Shown one piece after another: positions 16,978 through 25,830 of a DNA stretch of 64,000 nucleotides. The DNA lies in contig NZ_LDZY01000006.1 of the NCBI RefSeq assembly GCF_001029285.1, positions 186,001 through 250,000 on the forward strand, read 5' to 3'. Source of the stretch: Desulfosporosinus acididurans (GTDB lineage: Bacteria; Bacillota; Desulfitobacteriia; Desulfitobacteriales; Desulfitobacteriaceae). A program made the position numbers and the translations under genes. Positions within the stretch are counted from its first letter, which is position 1. Every line of letters begins with the position of its first letter. A model generated the notes under the pieces. That model was not told where the DNA came from, did not search any database, and saw only the letters and a program-made list of their open reading frames with translations.

Positions 16978-17997
16978 TTGAGAACAATTTCATTTGCCAT
17001 CCCCTGTTACAATTCAGCCGCCTATATGGAACGCTGTATCGATCCACTTCTTCCCTTCGGAAATGACGTGGAGATTATTATTGTCGACGACGGCTCTACC
17101 GATGACACCGGAAAAATTGCCGATCATTATGCCGAACAATACCCTGATTTTGTACGGGCAATTCATCAAGAAAACGGTGGGCATGGTGAAGCAGTTAATA
17201 CGGGTATAAAAAACGCTTCCGGTCTTTATTTTAAAGTTGTAGACTCTGATGACTGGATCGACGAACAAGGCTTGACTAAGGTTCTGCAAACCCTCAAAAC
17301 CTTAGTTGCCGACAACTCTGCTCCAGACATGATGGTCTGTAACTATATCTATGAAAAATTGGCTGAAGGGACCAGGCACGTCATTAACTACAGCAATGTC
17401 TTCCCACGTCAGCAGATATTCGCTTGGGATGATATGAAGAGATTTCCCCCCTGGAAGTACCTTTTGATGCATTCGTTAATTTACAAAACACAGCTCTTGC
17501 GTGATTGTGGCCTTAAACTGCCCAAACATACATTTTATGTGGACAATATCTTTGCATATCAACCGCTGCCTTTTGTCAAAACTATATATTATCTCGATGT
17601 AGATCTTTATCATTACTTTATTGGCCGCCAAGATCAATCGGTCAACGAAAGTGTAATGCTCAAGAGAATTGACCAGCAGCTTCTGGTAACCCGCATCATG
17701 ATAGGCTGTCACCGCTTGCCTGGAAGTGTTGCCAGCAAAAAGCTTTCCAGTTATATGCTGGGCTATTTGGCGATTATGATGACCATTTGCACTGTGTTTC
17801 TGAGAATTTCCGGCACTCAGGAAGACGTCAAGAAGGAAAAAGAACTTTGGTCTTTCCTGATCAGCTGCGACAACGGCCTATACCGGCACACCCTCATAAG
17901 ATTTTTAAGAATGATCACAACTTTGCCCGGAAATTCCGGCAACAAAATCACCGTCGGCTTATACAACATCGCCCGTAAAGTCTATAAATTTAACTGA
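16978..17997 (+). CDS. Family 2 glycosyltransferase
   Basis: A 339-residue GT-A fold transferase. The nucleotide-sugar pocket is seen as IIVDDGSTDDTGKIA and the metal-binding motif as FKVVDSDDW. The middle region (HTFYVDNIFAYQPLPFVKT) and the C-terminal helices are shared with the transferase at 19063. No transmembrane anchor at the N-terminus. It starts at TTG with GGAG eight bases upstream. Its place after glf suggests transfer of galactofuranose or assembly of the same glycan. The acceptor cannot be read from sequence. Confidence 0.92.
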   Translation: MRTISFAIPCYNSAAYMERCIDPLLPFGNDVEIIIVDDGSTDDTGKIADHYAEQYPDFVRAIHQENGGHGEAVNTGIKNASGLYFKVVDSDDWIDEQGLTKVLQTLKTLVADNSAPDMMVCNYIYEKLAEGTRHVINYSNVFPRQQIFAWDDMKRFPPWKYLLMHSLIYKTQLLRDCGLKLPKHTFYVDNIFAYQPLPFVKTIYYLDVDLYHYFIGRQDQSVNESVMLKRIDQQLLVTRIMIGCHRLPGSVASKKLSSYMLGYLAIMMTICTVFLRISGTQEDVKKEKELWSFLISCDNGLYRHTLIRFLRMITTLPGNSGNKITVGLYNIARKVYKFN

Positions 17998-18027
17998 CCA
18001 TTGAACGTATCCACCGGACACTTTCGT

Positions 18028-18068
18028 CACCGAAGCCCCGACGTTCAGCTTTAGCTGAACGAGTTCAC
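18028..18068 (+). repeat. Palindromic repeat, copy B (IS200/IS605-end-like)
   Basis: CACCGAAGCCCCGACGTTCA then GCTTTAGCTGAACGAGTTCAC. This is the near-identical inverted partner of copy A, 3.6 kb apart, so the 14464, glf and first GT2 genes lie between inverted copies. It is located between the GT2 and flippase-like genes and leaves a normal ribosome binding site for the latter. Confidence 0.75.
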
Positions 18069-18095
18069 TAGAATCTAAGTCAAGGGAGCAAATGA

Positions 18096-19022
18096 ATGCC
18101 CAATGCTACAAAACTAAAGCTCATTTCAGGTATGCTGATCACTGTTGTTGTTATATACTACTCTATCGGAGCGATCAAAGATCTGCATGTCGAACAAGTA
18201 TTCAGTTCAAATATCAGCTGGAGCCTTACATTTCTTTCGATCGCAGTTTATATCTATGCCAACTATATTCGCGGACTTGCCTATACAAGAGGCATAGACC
18301 GGGATATGGACAGAATGACCGCTTTACAAATTGTGGGTTTAGGTCACGCCGCTAACATGGTTTTACCTTTCCATGTCGGCGAAGGACTTCGGGCGGCCTT
18401 TTTCCCGCCAAGCTACAGTGCCCTGCGGCGGACAAAGCTATTAATCATACCGGCTTTCGCAGATTTCGCCGCAATCATGTTGGTTTCAATTCCTGCAGTT
18501 CCCTTTGCAGGATTTAAGGATCAAAACTTGCTCAAAGCCCTCTGGATTCTGACCTTTCTCTGCATTGCCGTCTTTATTGTCTTTGGTATCCTGATCGTTC
18601 TTCTGCCGCGGCTGCGCAGTTATTTCGACGAATATTTGAATTTCGATAGCGTCAAAATGATGGCTTGGGTTATTCTTTCCTGGGTTCTGCTGCTGGTATC
18701 GACATGGATCGGACTTGTGGCCTTCGGCTTTTCCTGGGGAGCATCAATTCGCATGTCCTTGGCTGTCTTTGCTGCAACCAATATTATTAATTTCATACCG
18801 GCTACTCCGGGAGCAATCGGCCTGTTTGAATATGGAACGATTTTAGGCCTCGGGGGCTTAGGAATCGACCAGACGACAGCACTCTCTGCAAGCCTGTTAT
18901 TGCATCTGATCCAGTACGCCGCACTCCTGCCCTTAGGCATCTTCCTTTACATTGTTGCTCTGCGCGGACAATATGGAGCAGCGCTCAATAGACGCGCAAG
19001 TCTCCAAAAAAATCCGAAATAA
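18096..19022 (+). CDS. UPF0104/lysylphosphatidylglycerol-synthase-type flippase-like membrane protein
   Basis: A 308-residue polytopic membrane protein of the UPF0104 family (the flippase-like transmembrane part also found in MprF). Typical features are NYIRGLAYTRGIDRDM near the start, MVLPFHVGEGLRAAFFPP in the first third, and FIPATPGAIGLFEYGTILGL in the last third, with about eight hydrophobic segments. AAGGGAG precedes the ATG by eight bases. Flanked by two GT2 genes, it could move a lipid-linked glycan precursor across the membrane. That role is inferred from context. Confidence 0.88.
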   Translation: MPNATKLKLISGMLITVVVIYYSIGAIKDLHVEQVFSSNISWSLTFLSIAVYIYANYIRGLAYTRGIDRDMDRMTALQIVGLGHAANMVLPFHVGEGLRAAFFPPSYSALRRTKLLIIPAFADFAAIMLVSIPAVPFAGFKDQNLLKALWILTFLCIAVFIVFGILIVLLPRLRSYFDEYLNFDSVKMMAWVILSWVLLLVSTWIGLVAFGFSWGASIRMSLAVFAATNIINFIPATPGAIGLFEYGTILGLGGLGIDQTTALSASLLLHLIQYAALLPLGIFLYIVALRGQYGAALNRRASLQKNPK

Positions 19023-19062
19023 GCGCGTAATCAAGCACATATAATAAATAAAATGATAATAA

Positions 19063-20085
19063 GTGGAGATGAACAAAATTAAACGTTTATCAATTGTAGT
19101 ACCGTCCTATAATTCACAGGATTATCTTCATCTTTGTCTGGACACTGTTGTCCAAGGCGGACCAGAGGTAGAAGTTATCGTAGTTGACGATGGTTCCACA
19201 GACAACACGGCGGCCATTGCCCGCGAATACTGTGATCGCTATCCTGATATTGTCCGCCTGGAACAGAAGGAAAACGGAGGACACGGTTCAGCAGTCAACC
19301 GCGGCTTAGAGGTTGCCACAGGTGCATATTTCAAAGTTGTTGACAGTGACGACTGGTTAGATCCTGCGGACTACCAGTCGGTGCTTTCCATGCTGCGCAG
19401 CAATCCCCACGTGGACCTGCTTATTACCAACTATGTTTACGAATATTCCTATAATGGCAAACATAAAGTCATGCGCTACAATAATGTTTTTCCCGAGGGT
19501 AAGGTTATTTCCTGGGATGATATGCGTTCTTTTCGCTTCGACCAATTGATGCTCATGCATTCCATGTTTTACCGCACGGACCTATTACGACAATGCGGCT
19601 TAAAACTGCCGGAACACACATTTTACGTGGACAACCTTGTCGCCTATTTACCGCTTCCTTATGTTCAGAGCTTAATATATCTGGATTGTTCTCCCTATCA
19701 TTATTTAATTGGTCGAGAAGGACAATCCGTTAACACTCAAGTTATGATCAAACGAATCGACCAACAGATCAAAGTAACACGCATGATGATTGAAGCCTAC
19801 GATGTCTTTAAGGACATCAAATGCAAAAGCCTTAGGCAATACATGCTTTTCTACCTTTCGATGATGGTAGCCACCACCGTGACTCATCTCTACATAGCGG
19901 AGGATAAAACACTCAGCAGTAAGGCAGACGAGCTTTGGGACTATATTAAACAAAGTGATAAAAAACTTTATACCGAACTGCGGGGCAGCTTTATCAATCT
20001 ATGTATAGACCTCGCACAGAAAATCAACCCACGCATTCTAGCGCATAGTCTGAATCTTATTAAGCGTATTTACAAGTTCAGTTAA
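19063..20085 (+). CDS. Family 2 glycosyltransferase, paralogue of the 16978 gene
   Basis: A 340-residue GT-A transferase with VIVVDDGSTDNTAAIA and FKVVDSDDWLDP motifs. It is the same length as the 16978 product and closely similar through HTFYVDNLVAYLPLPYVQ and the RIDQQIKVTRMMI region, so the pair arose by duplication. Start assignment is uncertain: GTG 19063 and ATG 19069 are in the same frame and no well-spaced ribosome binding site precedes either. It ends the glycan group and is followed by a bidirectional terminator. Confidence 0.9.
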   Translation: MEMNKIKRLSIVVPSYNSQDYLHLCLDTVVQGGPEVEVIVVDDGSTDNTAAIAREYCDRYPDIVRLEQKENGGHGSAVNRGLEVATGAYFKVVDSDDWLDPADYQSVLSMLRSNPHVDLLITNYVYEYSYNGKHKVMRYNNVFPEGKVISWDDMRSFRFDQLMLMHSMFYRTDLLRQCGLKLPEHTFYVDNLVAYLPLPYVQSLIYLDCSPYHYLIGREGQSVNTQVMIKRIDQQIKVTRMMIEAYDVFKDIKCKSLRQYMLFYLSMMVATTVTHLYIAEDKTLSSKADELWDYIKQSDKKLYTELRGSFINLCIDLAQKINPRILAHSLNLIKRIYKFS

Positions 20086-20106
20086 ACTCACAATAGCTCA
20101 ATAGCT

Positions 20107-20170
20107 AAAAAAACTCAGCCCCGGCACAATGATTTGCAGTTCAACACGTGCCGTGGGCTGAGTTTTTTTA
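20107..20170. terminator. Bidirectional rho-independent terminator
   Basis: AAAAAAACTCAGCCC(C)GGCAC pairs with GTGCC(GT)GGGCTGAGTTTTTTT, giving T-runs on both strands. It separates the converging GT2 gene (plus) and lipoprotein gene (minus). Confidence 0.9.
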
Positions 20171-20182
20171 TTCACGGAAAAG

Positions 20183-20830
20183 TTACGGCAAAGTTACGGT
20201 AGAGTTTAATTTTCCTACAGTGCTATTTGCCAGGATATAATCCACTTCCAAGGTAAACGTGTCATCCTTGGCGAAGGTTAGAGTATCCCTATTATTTTCA
20301 CCGTTTAACTCCGAGATATATAAATCCAAATCAACGGCACCCTTTACAGGAGTTGCTATGTACCCTATATCTCCTTGGGGTAATATCTGACTTCCCTTAG
20401 AATCAAAAACTGCCATAGCATAACCATCACTGGGCAGTGAAAGATTTTTATTATAGATCCAACCCCATTTAAACCATTTGCCGAATTTATTGTAACGTAT
20501 CCAGATCGATTTAAGGCTTATTTGCTGGTTGACAGGAATCGTTATGTGAAAATGTCCATCCTTTTTCCCATCGGGCTTCAAAGCTGATGGACTTAATTTA
20601 TCCGCGTCTAACCCTTTATAGGAGAAAGCCACAGACGACTGGGTTAAAACATTAACAGCGGGAACTTGTGCTTGGACAGTCTGCCCGGCCGAAAGGCCTT
20701 GTGAAGCCTGTGCAGAGGGCACTTGGGATGTCTTAGATTGTGAATTAGATGCCGGTTGCTTATTAAAAGTATTACATCCTGAAAGAGATATCAGCAAGAA
20801 TAAAAGCAGCGGTAACTTCATTAACTTCAT
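20183..20830 (-). CDS. Predicted lipoprotein of unknown function
   Basis: A 215-residue lipoprotein. The N-terminal hydrophobic stretch ends in the lipobox LSGC at about residue 19, so it is likely lipidated and anchored on the outer face of the membrane. A Ser/Gln-rich linker (about 22-55) follows, then a beta-rich region with WIRYNKFGKWFKWGWIYNK and YIATPVKGAVDLDLYISELN. No family recognised. The repeated MKLMKL start offers several codons. The ATG at 20830 has GAGG eight bases upstream and is preferred, while the GTG at 20839 overlaps that site. Confidence 0.8.
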   Translation of the reverse strand: MKLMKLPLLLFLLISLSGCNTFNKQPASNSQSKTSQVPSAQASQGLSAGQTVQAQVPAVNVLTQSSVAFSYKGLDADKLSPSALKPDGKKDGHFHITIPVNQQISLKSIWIRYNKFGKWFKWGWIYNKNLSLPSDGYAMAVFDSKGSQILPQGDIGYIATPVKGAVDLDLYISELNGENNRDTLTFAKDDTFTLEVDYILANSTVGKLNSTVTLP

Positions 20831-21397
20831 TAACTTCACCTCAATTATTATCTTCTATTATCTTCGCTTATCTGCCTAAAACAATCCTTTTATTATCATA
20901 TCGTCATAAGGACGAGAATAATCCAGCACATCGTTTTTTGAGCCCAACTACCTTTACAAATGACATTGTCCGATTCACATAGAGCGAATCGGACAATGTC
21001 ATTTGTATGAAACCATTTCGTGCTCTCAATACTGAAAATACAGCACAAACCTTTAATTATCCTTAAGAAATTGAATACCAGAACATTTTCATTCTCCTTT
21101 CAATATATCCACAACACAAGTTTATACTTAGAGTCGTTATGGACGGCACCAGTGTAAAATAGTAAATATAATGCTTGTTACAATTCGTAATTCACTGATT
21201 TTAAATTTTCATTATTCATTCTCAGGAAATTCTCAGCTTTGCCTGATAAGCTAACGATGCAATTTAAGTTCCAACTTCTTTCAACTCAAACCCTAAAAGT
21301 AAACGCTAATGTAATCAACAGAACTGGGAGGGATAGCCTATAGAATTATTAATTTTACCAGCCATCTTACTTATAGTCTAAATTGAGGAGGAAAATA
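20831..21397. other. Divergent intergenic region
   Basis: About 570 bases between the lipoprotein gene (minus) and the CWB2 gene (plus), with no gene. The central feature is the perfect palindrome at 20955-21007. The remaining sequence is AT-rich and may hold promoters for both flanking genes. Confidence 0.5.
20955..21007. repeat. Perfect 22-bp inverted repeat
   Basis: TACAAATGACATTGTCCGAT(TC) is followed by the 9-base loop ACATAGAGC and then the exact complement. There is no T-run on either side, so it is not an obvious terminator. It lies about 125 bases upstream of the lipoprotein gene and 390 upstream of the CWB2 gene. Confidence 0.85.
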
Positions 21398-22489
21398 ATG
21401 AAGAAGAACATAAAATTAGCCACAGTCATCACCACATGTGCCCTGCTTCTCTTTTCATTTGTCGGAAGCGTCCAAGCTGCTCCAAAATACAATCGTTTTT
21501 CCGGGCAAGACCGCTTCCAAACATCCATAGCCATTGCTCGTAAAGAATTTCAGGGACAGCACGTGCAAAATGTTATTCTTGCTTCTGCTTATAGTTTTCC
21601 GGATGCTTTGGCTGCCAGTACGCTGGCGGCAAAGCAGCAAGCCCCCATTATCCTGGTAGGCACGACTATGCACGACTCACTAGCCAGTTTGAACTTTATT
21701 AAAAGTCATATGACATCCGGAGGGACCGTCACCATTGTTGGCGGCGCCGCAGTTGTTCCGCGTAAAATCGAAAACTGGTTGTTAAATGCCGGATATACTG
21801 TGACACGATTGGGCGGCAACGATCGTTTTGCGACAGATGCCCTTATTGTCAAGAGTCTCAATGTTACAACAGGATCTCCGATCGTCATTGCCAGCGGCTA
21901 TGATTTCCCTGATGCTTTAGGTGTCGCTTCAGTTGCTGCCAGCAAGGGATGGCCAATCCTCTTAAGCGGACCAAACCATCTGTCTCAGAGTGTGAAAGAT
22001 TTCGTCACCTCAGATCAACCATCCAACATCTATATCGTCGGCGGGACATTTGTCTTACACAATTCCATTCAAACAGAACTTCAAAGCACCGCCCCTAACG
22101 CCCAAATTCAAAGATTTGGCGGACAGGATCGCTTTGAAACGTTATCGCAAATCCTGTATAAGTTTTACCCAAATCCAACGCAAATCTATCTAGCTAACGG
22201 TTTCGATTTTGCCGATGCCCTTTCCGGCAGTACCTTAGCTGCTCAAAATAATGCGCCGATCCTATTAGTTGATCCTAAAGCGGGTCATCTCCCTGCGTCA
22301 ATACGGGATTATCTCATAACCCTGCATAATACCGGAGCCGCTCCGCAAGTCAATGTTCTGGGAGGAACTGTCGGTCTGCCGGATTGGGTCGTCGATAGAG
22401 TCAATTTACGTTTGGGTACTGGAGATACGAATACGACTCCTCCCACATCAACAACCAGCAGTGCTATACAGCTCCCAATCAGCAACTAA
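21398..22489 (+). CDS. Cell wall-binding repeat 2 (CWB2) protein
   Basis: A 363-residue exported protein consisting of a signal peptide (residues 1-27, ending VQA) and three CWB2 repeats. The repeats are marked by NRFSGQDRFQTSIAIA, TRLGGNDRFATDALIV and QRFGGQDRFETLSQIL, each with a DALAxSTLA-type core. A Thr/Ser-rich tail follows. Three CWB2 repeats form a trimeric module that binds wall polymer, and here there is no other domain, so the protein may simply coat or compete for wall sites. ATG 21398 follows GAGGAGG at six bases. A TTG at 21383 is rejected because it overlaps that site. Confidence 0.9.
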   Translation: MKKNIKLATVITTCALLLFSFVGSVQAAPKYNRFSGQDRFQTSIAIARKEFQGQHVQNVILASAYSFPDALAASTLAAKQQAPIILVGTTMHDSLASLNFIKSHMTSGGTVTIVGGAAVVPRKIENWLLNAGYTVTRLGGNDRFATDALIVKSLNVTTGSPIVIASGYDFPDALGVASVAASKGWPILLSGPNHLSQSVKDFVTSDQPSNIYIVGGTFVLHNSIQTELQSTAPNAQIQRFGGQDRFETLSQILYKFYPNPTQIYLANGFDFADALSGSTLAAQNNAPILLVDPKAGHLPASIRDYLITLHNTGAAPQVNVLGGTVGLPDWVVDRVNLRLGTGDTNTTPPTSTTSSAIQLPISN

Positions 22490-22512
22490 CCCACCGTAAT
22501 CGTTTTTATAAA

Positions 22513-22568
22513 CAAAACCCTGCATATAAGTGGATGATTTAAACCACTATTTATGCAGGGTTTTGTTA
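22513..22568. terminator. Rho-independent terminator
   Basis: ACAAAACCCTGCATA and TATGCAGGGTTTTGTT form a strong stem after the CWB2 gene. The A/T-rich flanks let it serve the converging 22651 gene too. Confidence 0.85.
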
Positions 22569-22650
22569 TTTATAAAGGGACGCTTAATGCATTGTGCGCA
22601 GGACAGCCCTTTTGCTCGTCTTCAGTTTAGTCCACAGTATATTTTTACTC

Positions 22651-23343
22651 TCATTGGAGAAAACGCTTAGCAAAGTCTAAGAAACCGGCTGTTGTAAATA
22701 CAGTTAAGGGCACGAGCTTTCCGGCCGCTGTGTTATAGCTCTCTTCGCTGCAGCCATTCTCTTGTGAAACAAGATGATAAAAATGTGAAGCTATTTCAAC
22801 GTTATGTTTAATCCATTGCGTTGGGTGAGTAAATGGTTTATAAATTCCATTTTCCTTGAAAGTAAAGCACTCCAGATTATTTCTTGTCCATCGTTCGAAC
22901 TCTTGATGCCCGTCAAAGATCACGCCCAGCGCATGATGAGGTACGCACATATCTTGGACGATGTGTAAAGCGGCACCTAAATAGAACATACCTTTCGATA
23001 TGTTGCGTTGAAACGCAGCAGCAGCTTTGTTGAAATAATATTGACATTCAGCATCAGCTCCCGGCCAGTGCACTTTCCCTTGTTTTTCATGATCATAATA
23101 ATAATGGCAAATATTTTTCCAGCCCCGATCTGCCCAGGAAAGTCCTTCCTGAAGGTCATCATCATAGGGATGAAAGTAAGCAGCCACCTCTTCTTTACCA
23201 TCTTGTCTAAGGACATCATAAGCTTGCTGCAAACAGTAACCATGAGTCGGACTCGGCGTATCTAAAAAAATTTGCAATGGACTAACTGGAGCCAGCAAAA
23301 CTTTTGTTACTCTGTTGAATGTTTGTTCCGACAGTATAGGCAA
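22651..23343 (-). CDS. Zinc-dependent phospholipase C-like protein
   Basis: A 230-residue protein with the metal-ligand pattern of the zinc-dependent phospholipase C/alpha-toxin fold: THGYCLQQAYDVL near the N-terminus, FYLGAALHIVQDMCVPHHA (HxxxD...H) in the middle, and DGHQEFERWT (HxxxE). No signal peptide or C2 domain is visible, so unlike secreted toxins it may act inside the cell or in the spore. Phospholipid hydrolysis is inferred from the fold. The gene stands alone on the minus strand. Confidence 0.82.
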   Translation of the reverse strand: MPILSEQTFNRVTKVLLAPVSPLQIFLDTPSPTHGYCLQQAYDVLRQDGKEEVAAYFHPYDDDLQEGLSWADRGWKNICHYYYDHEKQGKVHWPGADAECQYYFNKAAAAFQRNISKGMFYLGAALHIVQDMCVPHHALGVIFDGHQEFERWTRNNLECFTFKENGIYKPFTHPTQWIKHNVEIASHFYHLVSQENGCSEESYNTAAGKLVPLTVFTTAGFLDFAKRFLQ

Positions 23344-23711
23344 CTATAGCACTCCTATCTCTGTTTAATCTCTATGTTATAATGATAAAATTTTATCCAC
23401 TAGTTTTTGAATTAGCCATAGTCTTAAGACTATGTTCAACCTTTATCTTCATATTGAAGGATACTATATAAACCTTTAATTAACCTTAAATTTATCTTTA
23501 AACTTTGTAAAACAGAAAAAACTTTTGTAAGGATCAAGCTTATCAAAAGGCCAAAAGAAAAATGAACTCTGAAAGTTCTTTCTCCTTTTGGCCTTTTGAT
23601 ATAGTTCACTCTTTAACGATCAGAAGCAACTGCAAGATTTGTAGTTTAACCCTCGGAAAATTGGGAATTCTAATAATGAGTATAATTTTATCTTGGAGGT
23701 ATTATGGTTTT
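23344..23711. other. Leader region upstream of asnB
   Basis: A divergent region between the phospholipase-like gene and asnB. It holds the long inverted repeat at 23541-23601. No gene. Upstream in-frame codons allow an extended asnB reading frame, but it lacks a ribosome binding site and would bury the catalytic Cys. Confidence 0.55.
23541..23601. repeat. Long inverted repeat in the asnB leader
   Basis: TATCAAAAGGCCAAAAG and its exact complement CTTTTGGCCTTTTGATA enclose a second nested stem (GAACT/AGTTC). The 61-base hairpin begins 171 bases upstream of the asnB start. No T-run follows, so a role as RNA leader structure or operator is possible. Confidence 0.8.
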
Positions 23712-25631
23712 ATGTGTGGTATATGTGGGCTGTTTGGCCCAGCCAAATATATTGACGTTCCCCGGCTCAAGCAGATGACGCGAATTATGAAGCATCGCGG
23801 CCCTGATGAAGAAGCCTTTTATGTTTCGCCGACTCTTGCCTTCGGGTTTCGCCGGTTAGCTATTGTGGATATAAAGGGAGGGCACCAACCCCTTACGAAC
23901 GAGGACAAGCGGATCCGTGTTATTTTTAACGGTGAAATCTATAATTACAAAGAATTGCGGGACGATCTGGTCAGCCGCGGACATTTCCTGCAGCAAGCTG
24001 GAGATGGAGAGGTCCTGGCACACCTTTATGAGGAATATGGTTTGGATTTTCCCGCAAAATTAAGGGGGACTTTCGCCATTGCCCTTTGGGATGAACGGCT
24101 CCGCCGCTTATTGCTCGTTCGCGATCGTTTAGGTGTGAAGCCATTGTATGTCCGCTATAATTCTGAGAGTTTGGCATTTGCTTCAGAACTCGGGGCCTTG
24201 CTTATAGGAACGGAGAAACCGGTTATTAATGTTCAAGCTGTGGATCAATATTTAAGTTATCGGTATGTTCCGGCACCTAACACAATTTTTAAAGGTATCT
24301 ACAAAGTTCCGCCGGGAACAGCTTTATTGGTAACTTATAAAAAAGGCGAACTGCAAGTTCGAACGAAAACCTTTTGGCTGTTACCAAACGTAAAAAAAGA
24401 AATTTCCTTAAAAGAGGCAAGTGAGCTCGTACACACTACCTTAAAAGAAGCCCTGCAAATCCGCTGGCCGGATGAAGTCCAAGCAGCATTTTATTTCAGC
24501 GGCGGCTTAGATTCAAGCGGCTTAATAGCTATGCACCAGCTCCTCTGTAATGAACAGGCGCGTACTTACGCCATTGGCTTTGAACGTCCTCATCACACGC
24601 GGGATTTTCGTTATTATTCAGAATTAGATCAAGCTCGTAATGCAGCCAAAGCTTTACAGACCCAACATTACGAAAGAGTTGTCCCATTCGCTGAGGTTCA
24701 GCAGCGCCTTGGGCAAATTTTAACCGCCATGGATGAGCCAATTGCCGATCCGACGGCAATTCCGCTCTATTTCCTTAGCGAATATGCCTCTTCGCGTGGA
24801 GAAAAGGTTGTCTTCTCAGGAGAAGGTGCGGATGAGTTATTTGGCGGGTACAGCACCTATCTTGAGCCGTCAAACTTCCGCCGCTATCATCAGCTTCCGA
24901 ATTGGACCCGAAACGTCCTGGAACATGTTTTCCCTCAAAAGACAGAACGTTTCTCCCTCTCACTGAGCGAACGTTACTTTGGAGTTGGAGGACTTCTGCG
25001 TTTCTCGCAAAAACAATCCCTTTATACGACAAAGATGCTCTCCGCACTGGCAGAAGAAAAATCCTATTTCCTCAATCAACACCTTCTGGAAGATGATCTA
25101 CTGCCTGAGGAAGAACGAATGCTGCAATTTGACATGTGCTCATGGCTGCCGGAAAATACCCTGATGAAATCGGATAAAATGACCATGCAGCACGGTTTGG
25201 AAATACGGCTGCCCTATTTGGATCATGAACTTGTTGAATTGGGCATGAGTTTTCCCCTTCCCTACAAAGTCACTCCCAAAGAAAGCAAGGTTGTCTTACG
25301 CAGGGCCTTGGCAGGCTCCTTACCTAAAGAGATGGTAACCCTGCCGAAAAACGGATTTCCGGTACCCCTCACGGCCTGGTTAATGGACGAACTGAAACCG
25401 GATGTAAAGAACGTGTTATTAGACCCTGGGGCCCGCCTGCGGGAATTTTTCCAGCCGCAAAAAATCGAAAAAATGCTTCAAGCCGACTCTTCCCATTCAT
25501 CCCGCCTCATCTGGGCCCTCTACGTGTTGGAAGTGTACTTAACGTTCTGGCAGCAAACACAAAATAACATCTGTTTGAAACCGAGTGCAGAAAAAAATAG
25601 AATCCCCAAAATGGGCGGAGGGGCAATTTAG
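23712..25631 (+). CDS. asnB: Asparagine synthase (glutamine-hydrolysing)
   Basis: A 639-residue class II glutamine amidotransferase/asparagine synthetase, which makes asparagine (or amidates a related acceptor) using glutamine and ATP. The start was set so that Cys2 is the N-terminal nucleophile (MCGICGLFG). The Ntn domain has HRGPDEE and NGEIYNYKELRDDL. The PP-loop ATP site is FYFSGGLDSSGLIA near residue 265, followed by EGADELFGGYSTYLEP. A short C-terminal extension ends with KMGGGAI. GGAGG lies 13 bases upstream, a rather long spacing. Such genes also occur in envelope-glycan clusters, so the acceptor may not be free aspartate. Confidence 0.93.
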   Translation: MCGICGLFGPAKYIDVPRLKQMTRIMKHRGPDEEAFYVSPTLAFGFRRLAIVDIKGGHQPLTNEDKRIRVIFNGEIYNYKELRDDLVSRGHFLQQAGDGEVLAHLYEEYGLDFPAKLRGTFAIALWDERLRRLLLVRDRLGVKPLYVRYNSESLAFASELGALLIGTEKPVINVQAVDQYLSYRYVPAPNTIFKGIYKVPPGTALLVTYKKGELQVRTKTFWLLPNVKKEISLKEASELVHTTLKEALQIRWPDEVQAAFYFSGGLDSSGLIAMHQLLCNEQARTYAIGFERPHHTRDFRYYSELDQARNAAKALQTQHYERVVPFAEVQQRLGQILTAMDEPIADPTAIPLYFLSEYASSRGEKVVFSGEGADELFGGYSTYLEPSNFRRYHQLPNWTRNVLEHVFPQKTERFSLSLSERYFGVGGLLRFSQKQSLYTTKMLSALAEEKSYFLNQHLLEDDLLPEEERMLQFDMCSWLPENTLMKSDKMTMQHGLEIRLPYLDHELVELGMSFPLPYKVTPKESKVVLRRALAGSLPKEMVTLPKNGFPVPLTAWLMDELKPDVKNVLLDPGARLREFFQPQKIEKMLQADSSHSSRLIWALYVLEVYLTFWQQTQNNICLKPSAEKNRIPKMGGGAI

Positions 25632-25737
25632 AGTTCCCTTACTCAAGTTAGCACTTCAAAAACCTGTACTTTATTATTATAAAGCGGCAGTTAAGCTGCA
25701 GAAAGCATTCATCGAACTCATACTTTCTGACAGCATA

Positions 25738-25794
25738 ACGAAACCTACAGCTAAGATTTATTCACTAATCTTTGACTGTAGGTTTCGTTTTTTT
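25738..25794 (+). terminator. Rho-independent terminator after asnB
   Basis: ACGAAACCTACAG and CTGTAGGTTTCGT form the outer stem, with AAGATT/AATCTT inside, followed by seven T. It ends asnB about 110 bases past the stop. Confidence 0.9.
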
Positions 25795-25830
25795 AAACGC
25801 GCCGACTGGGGTTCGCACTCTATAAATCAG

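Noticed and set aside
23562-23711. Longer N-terminus for asnB
   Set aside because: It would bury the catalytic Cys that must be N-terminal, and the region contains the leader hairpin.
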